A stretch of DNA of 36,323 nucleotides from an uncultured SAR86 cluster bacterium (GCA_902554355.1 CACDOC010000010.1:1-36323), one strand, 5' to 3'; positions 8,600 to 19,328 are shown, counted from the first letter of the stretch. Numbers and translations: made by a program. Notes: generated from the letters alone by a model not told the origin.

Positions 8600-9070
8600 A
8601 TGAATTTTAATTTCACACTAATTGGCCAGCTCTTAGCCTTTATTTTGTTCGTGTGGTTTTGCATGCGATATGTGTGGCCACCAATGCTTCAAATCTTAGA
8701 AGAAAGAGAAAAAGAGGTAGCGGACGGGCTCGAGGCCGCAAGCCGAGGAAGAAGAGAGCTCGAAGAGGCGAACACCCAGAGGGATGCTATAGTTGATGAA
8801 GCCAAAAAAGAAGCTGCTGACCTTGTTAGTCAGGCAGGGCAGAGAGCCAACCAAATGGTAGAAGATGCTAAAAGCCAGGCCCAAGAGGAGGCTGATAGAA
8901 TCAAGACTTCAGCAAAGGCAGACCTTGACCAGGCAGCCAAAAAGGCGAGAGAAGAGATTAGAGCAGAGGTTTCAGCTCTTGTTGTTGCGGGTGCAGAAAA
9001 AATTCTTGGATCAGAAATAGATCAAGAAAAGAATGCAGAAATTATTGAAGAAATTTCTAAGGAGCTTTAA
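8600..9070 (+). CDS. atpF: F-type ATP synthase subunit b
   Basis: This is the peripheral-stalk subunit, 156 aa, equal in length to E. coli b. A single N-terminal membrane helix (about 4-25, opening FNFTLIGQLLAFILFVWFCM) is followed by WPPMLQILEEREKEVADGL and a long charged Ala/Glu/Lys-rich helix that dimerises as a right-handed coiled coil. The C-terminus (AGAEKILGSEID) contacts the delta subunit. Its stop codon is immediately followed by the atpH TTG start. Confidence 0.96.
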   Translation: MNFNFTLIGQLLAFILFVWFCMRYVWPPMLQILEEREKEVADGLEAASRGRRELEEANTQRDAIVDEAKKEAADLVSQAGQRANQMVEDAKSQAQEEADRIKTSAKADLDQAAKKAREEIRAEVSALVVAGAEKILGSEIDQEKNAEIIEEISKEL

Positions 9071-9583
9071 TTGAGTTTAAGCACAACAGCCAGACCTTAC
9101 GCCCAAGCTTTGTTTGACCACTCAGACGGTTGGTTAGAGGACTTGGATCAGATTGTTTCTGCAATGTCTGAGGACGTTGTTGAGCTGTTGATCTCCTCAC
9201 CAGAAAAAGCTTACAAAGAGAAGACCGAAATATTTGTTGATTTATTTGATGGCCAAGTTCAACAAAAAACAATCAACCTCCTAAAGGTTCTTGGTGAGGC
9301 AAAACGACTTTCGTTATTGCCCACAATAAGCTCAGAGTACAAAAAACTTTTGGCTGAAAAAGACTCCTCTTCAGATCTAACAATCACCTCAGCCTATGAG
9401 CTTTCGGCAGAACAAATTGATTCGATCACTAAAGGGCTAGAAAAGAGATACGGAAAAAATGTAACGGTTAAGTCTGAAGTAGACTTAACTCTTATCGGGG
9501 GCTTTTCTGTTAAATGTGGAGACGAGGTAATAGACCACTCCATAAAAGGAAGGCTGGATAAACTAATTAATCAAATTAAATAG
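9071..9583 (+). CDS. atpH: F-type ATP synthase subunit delta
   Basis: This subunit links the b dimer to the top of the F1 alpha3beta3 head. The N-terminal helical bundle starts [16 protein letters not shown], the standard opening. The C-terminal signature [20 protein letters not shown] is the conserved delta motif. At 170 aa it is of normal length (177 in E. coli). The start is TTG directly after the atpF stop, with AAGGAG at 9059-9064 as ribosome binding site; no nearby ATG fits the family alignment. Confidence 0.95.
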   Translation: MSLSTTARPYAQALFDHSDGWLEDLDQIVSAMSEDVVELLISSPEKAYKEKTEIFVDLFDGQVQQKTINLLKVLGEAKRLSLLPTISSEYKKLLAEKDSSSDLTITSAYELSAEQIDSITKGLEKRYGKNVTVKSEVDLTLIGGFSVKCGDEVIDHSIKGRLDKLINQIK

Positions 9584-9587
9584 AAAA

Positions 9588-11132
9588 ATGGAAGAATTAA
9601 ATCCCTCAGAAATAAGTCAAATAATAAAACAGAAGATTGATGCCTTGGACGCATCCGCCAAGCCTAGCAACGAAGGTACGGTGGTTTTTCTTGCGGATGG
9701 AATAGCAAGAATTCACGGTCTGGGTGAAGTTATGAACGGAGAGCTGATAGAGTTCGATCATGGCGTAATGGGCATGGCCCTTAACCTGGAAAGGGACTCT
9801 GTAGGAGCTGTAATTTTAGGAGATTACAAGCTTTTAGCGGAAGGAAGCTCGGCCAAGTGCACAAGTAGGATTTTAGAGGTTCCAGTTGGAGAAGCCCTTC
9901 TGGGAAGGGTTGTGGACTCTTTAGGAAACCCAATAGACGGTAAGGGGGAAGTAAAAACCACCGAAACGTCCCCTGTAGAAAAGGTGGCTCCAGGAGTTAT
10001 CTCCAGAAAGTCGGTTGACCAGCCTGTGCAATTAGGAATTAAGGCGGTGGACAGCATGGTTCCTATAGGCAGGGGCCAGAGAGAATTGATAATTGGTGAC
10101 AGACAAACCGGGAAAACAGCCATAGCGATCGACGCAATAATTAACCAAAAAGACACTGGCGTTAAATGTATTTATGTTGCAATAGGGCAAAAACAGTCCT
10201 CTATTGCACAGGTGGTGAGAACTTTAGAAGAGTACGGGGCCATGGAAAATACTATTGTAGTGGCGGCAGCTGCAGCTGATCCTGCGCCCATGCAATATAT
10301 TGCTCCTTTTTCAGCCTGCTCAATGGGTGAATACTTCAGGGACAGAGGTGAAGACGCTCTTATTATTTATGACGACCTATCTAAACAGGCGGTTGCGTAC
10401 AGGCAGATGTCTTTGTTGCTAAGAAGGCCGCCAGGAAGAGAGGCTTATCCTGGAGATGTTTTTTACCTTCACTCAAGGCTACTAGAAAGGGCGGCCAGGG
10501 TAAGCGAAGAGTACGTAGAAAGTTTTACCGAAGGAAAGGTAAAAGGCAAAACAGGATCTTTAACCGCGTTACCCATTATTGAAACCCAGGCGGGCGACGT
10601 CTCTGCATTCGTCCCTACCAATGTTATTTCCATCACGGACGGCCAAATATTTTTAGAATCTTCACTCTTTAGTTCTGGTCTAAAGCCCGCAATGGACCCG
10701 GGAATTTCTGTTTCAAGAGTGGGCGGGGCCGCTCAGGTTCCTATCATTAAAAAGCTAGGTGGCGGAATAAAAACAGCACTTGCCCAATATAGGGAGTTAG
10801 AGGCTTTCGCTCAATTTGCTTCTGATCTAGACGAGGCCTCCAAGGAACAATTAGAGCACGGAGAAAGGGTTACGGAGCTCACTAAGCAAGACCAATTCTC
10901 GCCAATGTCTGTTGCAGAAATGGGATTAATGCTTTTCACAGCCAACGAAGGCTTCTTAAGAGAAGTGGAAGTAGAAAAAATCAAAGACTTTGAAAAAGCC
11001 CTAATCTCTTATATGAACGCAGAACATAAAGAACTAATGGATCGTGTTTCTGAAACGGGCGAATACAACGACGAAATCGAGGGTGCATTTAAGGAAGCTT
11101 TAGATAAATTCATGTCAACTCAAACCTGGTAA
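9588..11132 (+). CDS. atpA: F-type ATP synthase subunit alpha
   Basis: This is a non-catalytic nucleotide-binding subunit of F1. The P-loop GDRQTGKT is at residues 170-177. The arginine-finger region is kept in the segment [25 protein letters not shown]. At 514 aa it matches E. coli alpha (513). It has the N-terminal b/delta-contacting helix, the beta-barrel domain, and the C-terminal helical domain ending in [12 protein letters not shown]. It sits 4 nt after atpH and 6 nt before atpG. Confidence 0.98.
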   Translation: MEELNPSEISQIIKQKIDALDASAKPSNEGTVVFLADGIARIHGLGEVMNGELIEFDHGVMGMALNLERDSVGAVILGDYKLLAEGSSAKCTSRILEVPVGEALLGRVVDSLGNPIDGKGEVKTTETSPVEKVAPGVISRKSVDQPVQLGIKAVDSMVPIGRGQRELIIGDRQTGKTAIAIDAIINQKDTGVKCIYVAIGQKQSSIAQVVRTLEEYGAMENTIVVAAAAADPAPMQYIAPFSACSMGEYFRDRGEDALIIYDDLSKQAVAYRQMSLLLRRPPGREAYPGDVFYLHSRLLERAARVSEEYVESFTEGKVKGKTGSLTALPIIETQAGDVSAFVPTNVISITDGQIFLESSLFSSGLKPAMDPGISVSRVGGAAQVPIIKKLGGGIKTALAQYRELEAFAQFASDLDEASKEQLEHGERVTELTKQDQFSPMSVAEMGLMLFTANEGFLREVEVEKIKDFEKALISYMNAEHKELMDRVSETGEYNDEIEGAFKEALDKFMSTQTW

Positions 11133-11138
11133 TAAAAC

Positions 11139-12011
11139 ATGGCTAACAGCAAAGAAATAAAGACCCAAATAGCCAGTATTAGTAATACGCAGAAGATTAC
11201 TAGTGCAATGGAAAAGGTCGCTGTTAGTAAAATGAAAAAAACTCAAGAAAAAATGTTAAAAGGAAGGCCTTACAGGGACAGGATGCTGGAAGTTATAAAC
11301 CACCTTGCAAATGGACAGCCCGAATACAAACCAACCTACATGGAGGAAAGGGACCCCAAGAAAATAGCTATTATTGTTGTGAGCTCTGACAAGGGCTTGT
11401 GTGGCGGACTAAACGCTAACTTGTTGAGAGAGGTTACCAGATTTGCTGCTTCCGAGTCTGCCTCGGGCAGAGAAGTAAGTTATTCTCTTATTGGCACTAA
11501 AGCACAATCATTTTTTAGGTCTTTTGGTGGGAATGTAATTTCGGCAACTGAAAAATTGGGAGATGAGCCCTCTATAGAGCAACTGGTGGGGTCTATGAAA
11601 ATTTTGCTAGATTCTTTTGCAGAAGGAAATATCGACAAGGTGTATTTGGCAAGCAATAAGTTTGTCAACACCATGACACAGCAACCCGAAGTAACCCAAC
11701 TACTGCCTCTAGGCAAACTAGAAGAAAGCGAAGAGAAAGAAGGCGGCCCAAGATGGGATTATATTTATGAGCCTGATGATTCAAGGCTTCTTATGGATGG
11801 CCTTATGGAGAGGTACATAGAGTCACTTTTATATCAAGCTGTAATTGAAAACATATCGTGTGAACAGGCAGCCAAAATGGTTGCGATGAAGAGCGCTACA
11901 GACAACGCAGGAAATCTTATAGACGAACTGCAACTTGTTTATAACAACGCCAGGCAGGCGGCCATAACTCAGGAAATATCTGAGATTGTCGCTGGGGCCG
12001 AGGCACTTTAA
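11139..12011 (+). CDS. atpG: F-type ATP synthase subunit gamma
   Basis: This is the central rotor shaft of F1. The N-terminal helix KEIKTQIASISNTQKITSAMEKVAVSKM and the C-terminal helix ending MKSATDNAGNLIDELQLVYNNARQAAITQEISEIVAGAEAL form the coiled-coil axle. The central Rossmann-like domain has VVSSDKGLCGGLN. At 290 aa it is the usual length (287 in E. coli). Confidence 0.97.
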   Translation: MANSKEIKTQIASISNTQKITSAMEKVAVSKMKKTQEKMLKGRPYRDRMLEVINHLANGQPEYKPTYMEERDPKKIAIIVVSSDKGLCGGLNANLLREVTRFAASESASGREVSYSLIGTKAQSFFRSFGGNVISATEKLGDEPSIEQLVGSMKILLDSFAEGNIDKVYLASNKFVNTMTQQPEVTQLLPLGKLEESEEKEGGPRWDYIYEPDDSRLLMDGLMERYIESLLYQAVIENISCEQAAKMVAMKSATDNAGNLIDELQLVYNNARQAAITQEISEIVAGAEAL

Positions 12012-12014
12012 TAA

Positions 12015-13409
<1,395 letters not shown>

Positions 13410-13413
13410 TTTT

Positions 13414-13827
13414 ATGGCAACCATTCAGTGCAACATAGTAAGCCCGGAAGGAGAGCTCTTCTCTGGAGAGGTTGAAATGCTTAGTGCCGAAGGCGGTGCA
13501 GGTGAAATAGCCATAACACCTAGACATGCCCCCCTGTTAACAAACCTAAAACCCGGCCCAGTGAAATTGACTCTTGAAGGCGGTGAGGAAGAGGTGTTTT
13601 TTGCCTCGGGCGGCTTTTTAGAGGTGCAGCCCGGGGAGGTAACTTTGTTGACTGATGTTGCTGAAAGGGCAGACGATATTGACTCAGCTGCAGCAGAAAG
13701 AGCGAAAGAATTGGCCGAAAGAGAGCTTGAAGATCAAAAGGCCGACATGGACTATTCGTTAGCCGCTGCCAACCTGGCAGAAGCTGCCGCAAGACTAAAA
13801 GCCTTGCAGAAACTACGCAAGAAGTAG
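13414..13827 (+). CDS. atpC: F-type ATP synthase subunit epsilon
   Basis: This is the regulatory and rotor-coupling subunit of F1. The N-terminal beta-sandwich carries SPEGELFSGEVEML, GEIAITPRHAPLLTNLKPG and ASGGFLEVQPGEVTLLTD. The C-terminal half is a charged helical hairpin (about 90-137) of the type that can extend into the catalytic head and inhibit hydrolysis. At 137 aa it is full length. It is the last gene of the atp operon, followed by a 46-bp gap with a perfect small hairpin before glmU. Confidence 0.96.
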   Translation: MATIQCNIVSPEGELFSGEVEMLSAEGGAGEIAITPRHAPLLTNLKPGPVKLTLEGGEEEVFFASGGFLEVQPGEVTLLTDVAERADDIDSAAAERAKELAERELEDQKADMDYSLAAANLAEAAARLKALQKLRKK

Positions 13828-13850
13828 TTTAATACCGTTTTAGTTACTCC

Positions 13851-13865
13851 GGGAAGACGCTTCCC
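13851..13865 (+). other. Perfect short hairpin between atpC and glmU
   Basis: GGGAAG-ACG-CTTCCC forms a 6-bp stem with a 3-nt loop, starting 23 nt after the atpC stop and ending 8 nt before the glmU ATG. No U tract follows, so it is not a standard intrinsic terminator. It could stabilise the 3' end of the atp mRNA or affect glmU initiation. Confidence 0.4.
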
Positions 13866-13873
13866 CTGACTTC

Positions 13874-15226
13874 ATGAACATTGATTTTGTAATATTAGCG
13901 GCCGGTCAAGGCACTCGAATGGGTGGAGATTCCCCTAAGGTTTTAGCAAATCTCGCAGGTCAGCCAATGTTACAGCACCTAATTAACACCACCAATTCTT
14001 TTAAGAAGTCTAAAAGAATTTTGGTAGTTGGGTATAAAGCGAATGAGGTAAAGAAGCACATAAAAACCCCAAAAAACACTGATTGGGTTAAGCAAAACAA
14101 ACAACTTGGAACAGCACACGCAGCTAAGCAGGCACTTTCTTCATTAAGAAAAGGCTCAGTTGCGGTTATTCTTTATGGCGATGTTCCTCTTGTTTCTGCC
14201 GCTACCCTGAAAAAACTCATAAACTCTGCAAACCAAAATAATCTTGCGCTTCTTACCTTTAATAAAGACAACCCATCAGGATATGGAAGGATTCTTAGAA
14301 AGAACAAGAACACCATAGACAGCATAGTAGAAGAAAAAGACGCGAATTCGTCTCAAAGGGAAATTAGGGAGGTTAATTCAGGAATTATGGCTATTAAGTC
14401 TAACTCTTTGGCCAAGCTTATCCCAATGGTTAAAAATAAAAATGTAGCCAAAGAATTCTTATTAACAGACATAGTGGAATTAGCCAACAACAACAAAATA
14501 AAAGTGAAGGCCCTGTTGTTAAAAGACAGCTCTGAAGTCTTGGGTGCCAACAATCTTCAAGAGCTTCATGACCTTGAGAGGGCCTATCAAAGAAGCCTTG
14601 CCGAAAGCCTCATTAGATCGGGTGTTAAAGTTGCAGACTCTTCAAGATTGGATGTTAGAGGAGAAATAGAAGTGGGGCGCGATTCATTTATAGATGTAAA
14701 CTCAGTGTTTGAAGGAACAAACAGAATCGGTAGAAGGGTCTCGATAGCACCGGGATGTTTGATTTCTAATTCAATCATAGACAATGATGTAGTGATACAC
14801 GCCAACTCGGTTATAGAAGATTCTATGGTGGGTAGAGAGTGTGAAATTGGCCCCTTCGCAAGGATAAGGGGCGGTACAGAGCTTCAAAGAGGCTCAGAAT
14901 TAGGAAATTTTGTAGAAGCTAATAGAAGTAAAGTTGGAAAGTCTTCAAAAGCGAAACACCTAACTTATTTAGGGGACACCACACTAGGAAATAAGGTTAA
15001 TGTAGGTGCGGGAACCATCACTTGTAATTACGACGGTGAAAAAAAATACAAAACAGTGGCTGAGGATGGCGTATTTATAGGCTCCAACAGTTCGTTGGTA
15101 GCCCCAGTTAAACTAGGAAAGGGATCTTACACAGGCGCTGGATCAGTTATAACAAAAAATGTAGATAGCGGAGAATTGGCAGTTGGAAGGGGAAAACAAG
15201 TAAACTTAAAAAGGAAAAAGAAATAA
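13874..15226 (+). CDS. glmU: Bifunctional UDP-N-acetylglucosamine pyrophosphorylase / glucosamine-1-phosphate N-acetyltransferase
   Basis: GlmU catalyses the last two steps to UDP-GlcNAc, the precursor of peptidoglycan and lipopolysaccharide. The uridyltransferase domain opens with VILAAGQGTRMGGDSPKVL and has QLGTAHAAKQAL and YGDVPLV. After a helical linker (about 225-245), a left-handed beta-helix of hexapeptide repeats carries the acetyltransferase, including RIRGGTELQRGSELGNFVE, KHLTYLGD and GAGTITCNYDG. At 450 aa it is full length (456 in E. coli). It lies next to glmS, which makes the upstream substrate, in the standard atpC-glmU-glmS order. Confidence 0.97.
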   Translation: MNIDFVILAAGQGTRMGGDSPKVLANLAGQPMLQHLINTTNSFKKSKRILVVGYKANEVKKHIKTPKNTDWVKQNKQLGTAHAAKQALSSLRKGSVAVILYGDVPLVSAATLKKLINSANQNNLALLTFNKDNPSGYGRILRKNKNTIDSIVEEKDANSSQREIREVNSGIMAIKSNSLAKLIPMVKNKNVAKEFLLTDIVELANNNKIKVKALLLKDSSEVLGANNLQELHDLERAYQRSLAESLIRSGVKVADSSRLDVRGEIEVGRDSFIDVNSVFEGTNRIGRRVSIAPGCLISNSIIDNDVVIHANSVIEDSMVGRECEIGPFARIRGGTELQRGSELGNFVEANRSKVGKSSKAKHLTYLGDTTLGNKVNVGAGTITCNYDGEKKYKTVAEDGVFIGSNSSLVAPVKLGKGSYTGAGSVITKNVDSGELAVGRGKQVNLKRKKK

Positions 15227-15229
15227 ATT

Positions 15230-17065
15230 ATGTGCGGAATTGTCGGAGTAGCGTCAAATAAGCCTTCAGTTGATAAACTGGTGGCTGGATTACTGCGCCA
15301 AGAATACAGGGGATACGATTCTGCTGGCTTGGCTATTTTTGATGAATCTCAAGAAATAAAAGTTTATAAAAGTACGGGCAAGGTCTCAGAATTACAAAAC
15401 TCAATAGACCAAAACCCCGTCAATGGAAACACTGGTATAGCACACACCAGGTGGGCAACTCATGGCCTGCCTACTACCGAGAATGCACACCCACACCATT
15501 CTAATAAAGAAATTTTTGTGATTCACAACGGCATCATTGAAAATCATCAAGAGATAAGAACTACACTAAAGGCGCTCGGGTATAGTTTTGAATCTGAGAC
15601 TGACACGGAAGTTATAGCTCACTTAATTCATGCAAAGATGTCTCAAAACAATACTTCCCTGGTTGAGTCGTTAAAAGCTGCTGTAAAAGATCTAAGGGGA
15701 GCATATGCCATAGGCGCTATGTCGTCAAAAGAACCCGGACTTGTGGCTGCTGCTAGAAAAGGAAGCCCACTGGTGGTTGGCCATGGCCATGGAGAAAACT
15801 TCATCGCTTCTGATCAATTAGCGCTAGCAGATTTTGCCGAGAATTTTGTTTTCTTAGAGGAGGGAGACTTAGCAGAAATAACACCCACAAACACAAAGTT
15901 TTGGAATTCAGAGGATCAGCAAGTAGACAGACCAGTTGTAGTAGCAAAGTCTTTGGGCGAAACAATAGATAAAGGTGAATACAGGCACTTTATGCTCAAA
16001 GAAATCATGGAGCAACCAGAAAAGATTAAGGGCCTTCTTGAAGGACAGCTAACTGAATCTGGAGTTCAAGAAGAAATATTTGGCCCAGAGGCCCCTGCAG
16101 TTTTTAAACAGGTTGAGTCTGTGCAAATAGTTGCTTGTGGTACGAGCTATCATGCCGGGACAGTTGCTAAATATTGGTTCGAAGGACTTGCCGGACTGCC
16201 CTGCAGTGTTGAAGTGGCCAGTGAGTTTAGATACAGGAACAAAGTAGTGGCTCCAAACACTCTTTTTGTAACGATTTCCCAGTCTGGTGAGACTGCAGAT
16301 ACACTCGCCTGCTTAAGTTCAGCAAAAGATTCAGGTTATTTAGCCAGATTGTGCATTTGCAATGTCCCTTCAAGCTCTTTAGCTAGAGAGTCTGACTTAG
16401 TTTTTCTAACAAAAGCCGGTCCCGAGATTGGTGTGGCCTCAACGAAGGCATTTACCACTCAGCTTGTTGGGCTGCTTATGCTGACTCTAATTCTTGGAAG
16501 ACATCATGGGCTGTCCGCTGCAGCTGAGAATAAAATTAACAATTCTTTAAGGGCCTTACCTGACTCTTTGGATTCTGTTATGAAGCTGGAAAAAGAGATC
16601 ATAGAAATGGCCGAAGACTTCGATCAAAAAGAACACGCTTTATTCTTGGGAAGAGGCATTCACTATCCAGTTGCGATGGAAGGCGCCCTTAAACTAAAAG
16701 AAATTTCATACATTCATGCTGAGGCCTATCCGGCTGGAGAACTAAAACACGGACCACTGGCATTGGTTGATTCCGAGATGCCTGTTGTAGCGGTGGCACC
16801 TAATGACGATTTATTAGAGAAGCTACAATCCAACTTAGAGGAAGTTAGGGCCAGGGGTGGAAAATTATACGTTTTTGGTCACTATGAGGCGCATATTCAA
16901 GATTCAACAATTGCTAGGTTTATAGAATTGCCTGAGATTCCAGAGCTAATAGCTCCACTAATTTATTCCATTCCTCTACAACTTCTTGCGTATCATGTAG
17001 CCATACTCAAGGGTACCGACATTGATCAGCCAAGAAACTTGGCTAAGTCTGTGACTGTAGAGTAG
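15230..17065 (+). CDS. glmS: Glutamine--fructose-6-phosphate aminotransferase (isomerising)
   Basis: GlmS makes glucosamine-6-phosphate from fructose-6-phosphate and glutamine, the committing step of amino-sugar synthesis. The N-terminal glutaminase domain starts MCGIVGVAS with nucleophilic Cys2 exposed after Met removal, followed by HTRWATHGLPTTENAHPH. Two SIS sugar-isomerase domains follow, with CGTSYHAG, TISQSGETADT and EVASEF. The C-terminus GTDIDQPRNLAKSVTVE is the invariant end recognised as DNA by TnsD in Tn7-bearing bacteria. At 611 aa it is full length. It starts 3 nt after glmU. Confidence 0.98.
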   Translation: MCGIVGVASNKPSVDKLVAGLLRQEYRGYDSAGLAIFDESQEIKVYKSTGKVSELQNSIDQNPVNGNTGIAHTRWATHGLPTTENAHPHHSNKEIFVIHNGIIENHQEIRTTLKALGYSFESETDTEVIAHLIHAKMSQNNTSLVESLKAAVKDLRGAYAIGAMSSKEPGLVAAARKGSPLVVGHGHGENFIASDQLALADFAENFVFLEEGDLAEITPTNTKFWNSEDQQVDRPVVVAKSLGETIDKGEYRHFMLKEIMEQPEKIKGLLEGQLTESGVQEEIFGPEAPAVFKQVESVQIVACGTSYHAGTVAKYWFEGLAGLPCSVEVASEFRYRNKVVAPNTLFVTISQSGETADTLACLSSAKDSGYLARLCICNVPSSSLARESDLVFLTKAGPEIGVASTKAFTTQLVGLLMLTLILGRHHGLSAAAENKINNSLRALPDSLDSVMKLEKEIIEMAEDFDQKEHALFLGRGIHYPVAMEGALKLKEISYIHAEAYPAGELKHGPLALVDSEMPVVAVAPNDDLLEKLQSNLEEVRARGGKLYVFGHYEAHIQDSTIARFIELPEIPELIAPLIYSIPLQLLAYHVAILKGTDIDQPRNLAKSVTVE

Positions 17066-17091
17066 GTTTGAATGGCAATTTAAAAATTAAT

Positions 17092-17097
17092 AAGGAG
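17092..17097 (+). promoter_or_regulatory. Shine-Dalgarno sequence deciding an ATT start
   Basis: AAGGAG lies 7 nt before the in-frame ATT at 17105 and more than 70 nt before the first in-frame ATG (17168), which has no properly spaced site of its own. It is the main evidence for the upstream start of the following methyltransferase. Confidence 0.55.
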
Positions 17098-17104
17098 AGT
17101 TAAA

Positions 17105-17812
17105 ATTAATAATTGGCAAAAGGTTTGGAAGAATGACGAAAGGATTAATAGCATTGTTCTGGAGTGTATGGTTAAAGCAAACGGATTTGATGCTGGATCT
17201 GGAAAGTTTAGTGTTCACGATTGGATTACCTATTGTAAGAGTCACTATAAAAAAATAGGCATCAGAACTTCTGACTCTATTTTTGAGATCGGTTGTGGGT
17301 CGGGTGCATTTTTATTTTTGCTGTATAAAAAGCAACATGTGATTGCAGGCATTGATTACTCGCCCGAATTGATAAAGTTGGCAAATAAATTCATGCCCAA
17401 AGCAAATATTAAAGAAAATGATGCAATTTCATTTAGTCAAGATCAGAAATACGATGTTATTGTTAGTCATGGTGTATTTTTGTACTTTGAGAGTTTGCAA
17501 TATGCCGAGGAAGTAATTAAAAGAATGGTTAATACTTCTGTTAAAAAAATTGCAATTTTAGATATATGTGATTTTGACAAGAAAGAGATATATCACGAGG
17601 TAAGAATAAGAGATTTTATAGAAGATGGATATACTGAAGATGAATATTGGAAACGTTATGAAGGATTAGATCATTTGTTTTATACCAAGGATTTTTTTAG
17701 GAATTTAGGTAACCAGCACAATCTAAATACTGAAATTTATGATCAAAATATTGAAAATTATGAATACTATGGAAATTCCAAATTAAGATTCAATGTAATC
17801 TATACCAAGTGA
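17105..17812 (+). CDS. Class I SAM-dependent methyltransferase, probable ATT start
   Basis: This is a small-molecule methyltransferase of unknown substrate. The SAM-binding motif SIFEIGCGSGAFLFLL lies near residue 60-73 of the longer form, followed by acidic motif II GIDYSPELIKLA and motif post-I YDVIVSHGVFLYF. The reading frame is open and protein-like upstream of the ATG at 17168: the codons give INNWQKVWKNDERINSIVLE leading into CMVKANGFDAGSGKFS, a normal opening for this family. No ATG, GTG or TTG exists in that stretch, so ATT at 17105, spaced 7 nt from AAGGAG, is the best start (235 aa). It is visibly more AT-rich than glmS and could have been acquired. If the ATG is real the protein is 214 aa. 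Confidence 0.75.
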   Translation: MNNWQKVWKNDERINSIVLECMVKANGFDAGSGKFSVHDWITYCKSHYKKIGIRTSDSIFEIGCGSGAFLFLLYKKQHVIAGIDYSPELIKLANKFMPKANIKENDAISFSQDQKYDVIVSHGVFLYFESLQYAEEVIKRMVNTSVKKIAILDICDFDKKEIYHEVRIRDFIEDGYTEDEYWKRYEGLDHLFYTKDFFRNLGNQHNLNTEIYDQNIENYEYYGNSKLRFNVIYTK

Positions 17813-17938
17813 AGCTATTTCTAGACAGAAAAAATAGTTATGAAGTAAAAGTCAGGGGATGGCTGGTTTCCTTCTTACCTAGTTAGCACCCATATTTTCC
17901 AATAGATAACTAGAAAGACTAGACGTTTTAAATAAAAA

Positions 17939-18604
17939 ATGGAAACCAAATCAAAATACCTAGTTATTGCAGCTGGAGAAGCAATATTACAGTGGATCAA
18001 TAAAGAACAAACTCTTATTCAAAAACTTAAGAGCTCAGAAACAATGACTTTGGGCGATTTAAAAAAATGGCTTGGATACTGGATGTTGGCTAGAGGAAAT
18101 CCAGTCAACCAAAGAGATAATTTGTTGAAAGGTATTAATGAGTTCTTAAGACCATCAATACTTTCATTCTCAGACGATGAATTACCAAAACAAATTTATT
18201 CTATGGCAAAACAGCTAAAGCACCTGGGCGGCACAACAAGCATTCAGACCAGCTTAGTATCAAAATTTGCATTTTGTATGAGACCCGAATTGATAGTGCC
18301 GATAGATGAAAGAGCAAGAAAGGGGCTTGCATTAATGTACGGTAAGAGAATTGGTGCACATAACTATGAGTCTTACTTCGAATCTTTCCTGCTTTTCAAA
18401 AGAGAGACTGCAGCTGAAATGCAAGGATCCAACCTCCTCGATGATTTAAAGCCTTACTGGAAAAATTATATGAGTGAAGATTTATTTCTATCCAGGACTA
18501 CTGATAAATTCTTAATGCTAGAAGGCGGCTTTAATGTCAAATCCATGGAGAAGAACGTGGGTGATCATTTCGGCAATGATTGGATAGGTAAATATCAGCA
18601 ATAA
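17939..18604 (+). CDS. Conserved hypothetical protein
   Basis: This is a 221-aa soluble protein that I do not recognise with certainty. It has no signal peptide or membrane helix. The most distinctive stretch is LVSKFAFCMRPELIVPIDERARKGLALMYGKR (about residues 110-141). Its pattern (Ser-Lys, a hydrophobic stretch, Pro, then Asp-x-Arg) recalls uncharacterised proteins distantly like helix-hairpin-helix DNA glycosylases. That resemblance is from memory and weak. It stands alone between a methyltransferase and a convergent regulator gene, with a 126-bp leader holding a 7-bp inverted repeat (CTAGTTA at 17879, TAACTAG at 17907). The base composition is AT-rich. Confidence 0.7.
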   Translation: METKSKYLVIAAGEAILQWINKEQTLIQKLKSSETMTLGDLKKWLGYWMLARGNPVNQRDNLLKGINEFLRPSILSFSDDELPKQIYSMAKQLKHLGGTTSIQTSLVSKFAFCMRPELIVPIDERARKGLALMYGKRIGAHNYESYFESFLLFKRETAAEMQGSNLLDDLKPYWKNYMSEDLFLSRTTDKFLMLEGGFNVKSMEKNVGDHFGNDWIGKYQQ

Positions 18605-18675
18605 TGAGATATGCTTGCCGGGCTTTTTGTTTTTGATGTGAGCGTGGCTCAATCAAAGAAAACTAAAAAAAGAAA

Positions 18676-18894
18676 TTAATTTTTGGGTAATTTAAATAAA
18701 TCCTCTACCTTGCACCCAAGAGTTTTGGAAATTTTTAATGCCAGAACGGTAGAAGGGACATATATGCCATTCTCAATTGCATTGATGCTTTTTCTTGAAA
18801 CCTCCGCACTTTCAGATAACTCTTGCTGAGTTAACCCTGCTCCTTTTCGCAGTTCTTCAAGATTGTTTAAAAGTTTTTTATGATTCTTGCCCAA
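18676..18894 (-). CDS. XRE/Cro-type HTH transcriptional regulator
   Basis: This is a 72-aa single-domain DNA-binding protein of the Xre/YozG type. The helix-turn-helix is EELRKGAGLTQQELSESAEVSRKSINAIENG (about 13-43), followed by PSTVLALKISKTLGCKVEDLF, which is typical of small autoregulators. The start is a TTG 2 nt after the stop of the membrane protein gene, so the two are translationally linked. It probably represses the shared promoter region at 19301-19371, where a palindrome is visible. Such regulator/membrane protein pairs are common, but their role is generally unknown. Confidence 0.88.
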   Translation of the reverse strand: MGKNHKKLLNNLEELRKGAGLTQQELSESAEVSRKSINAIENGIYVPSTVLALKISKTLGCKVEDLFKLPKN

Positions 18895-18896
18895 GG

Positions 18897-19286
18897 TTAT
18901 TTCTTTTCGAAGTCTTCAACTGCATTTGTTAATTCTTCACTCGTATTTGGATAAAGATATCCAGCAACCAGAGTGCCTATGCCTATAGCACCTACCAAAT
19001 ACCCAACACCCACGAAGAAAGACCCCATAGCAGTGTAACCAAGAAGACATATACCAATGCCCACAAAAAAAGTTATTACTCCTCCTCTGCGGTAATCTAT
19101 CGGCTCTTTTTTTCTTTCATCCAACATGCCTAACATATCTTCTAGTTTTGATGGATCATCCAGGTTCTTAGATATCTCTATAATTGTTTCGTTCTTGTTT
19201 TTATTTTCATGGTATAGCCAGTAGAAGACAGCCAGCGGAACAATGATTCCAACTGAGATCCCAAAAAGTGGTATTAATAATTCCAT
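18897..19286 (-). CDS. Small integral membrane protein (DUF6249-like)
   Basis: This 129-aa protein has an N-terminal membrane helix (about 4-26, IPLFGISVGIIVPLAVFYWL), a charged cytosolic stretch (28-66) and two further helices (about 68-108) rich in Gly. The layout resembles the DUF6249 family that is often encoded beside an Xre regulator; this assignment is from memory. The ATG has AGGA about 7 nt upstream, and a promoter with TTGTGA and TATAAA at 16-bp spacing lies before it. It is co-transcribed with the XRE gene. A role in membrane stress or signalling would be speculation. Confidence 0.82.
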   Translation of the reverse strand: MELLIPLFGISVGIIVPLAVFYWLYHENKNKNETIIEISKNLDDPSKLEDMLGMLDERKKEPIDYRRGGVITFFVGIGICLLGYTAMGSFFVGVGYLVGAIGIGTLVAGYLYPNTSEELTNAVEDFEKK

Positions 19287-19300
19287 AAGGTTTCCTGTAA

Positions 19301-19328
19301 TTTATAATGTAACGTAAACTTATCACAA
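19301..19328 (-). promoter_or_regulatory. Promoter of the membrane protein-XRE operon
   Basis: On the minus strand TTGTGA (19323-19328) and TATAAA (19301-19306) are separated by 16 bp. The spacer contains the half-site ATGTAA (+ strand, 19307-19312), which also occurs in the neighbouring palindrome. This fits repression by the XRE protein it drives. Confidence 0.6.

Noticed and set aside
17066-17104. Tn7 transposon end downstream of glmS
   Set aside because: No TGTGGGCGG-type terminal repeat and no tns-like gene are present.
17813-17938. Inverted repeat CTAGTTA/TAACTAG as a transposon trace or small RNA
   Set aside because: Seven bp with a 21-nt loop in AT-rich DNA is easily chance; no target duplication or promoter/terminator pair was seen.
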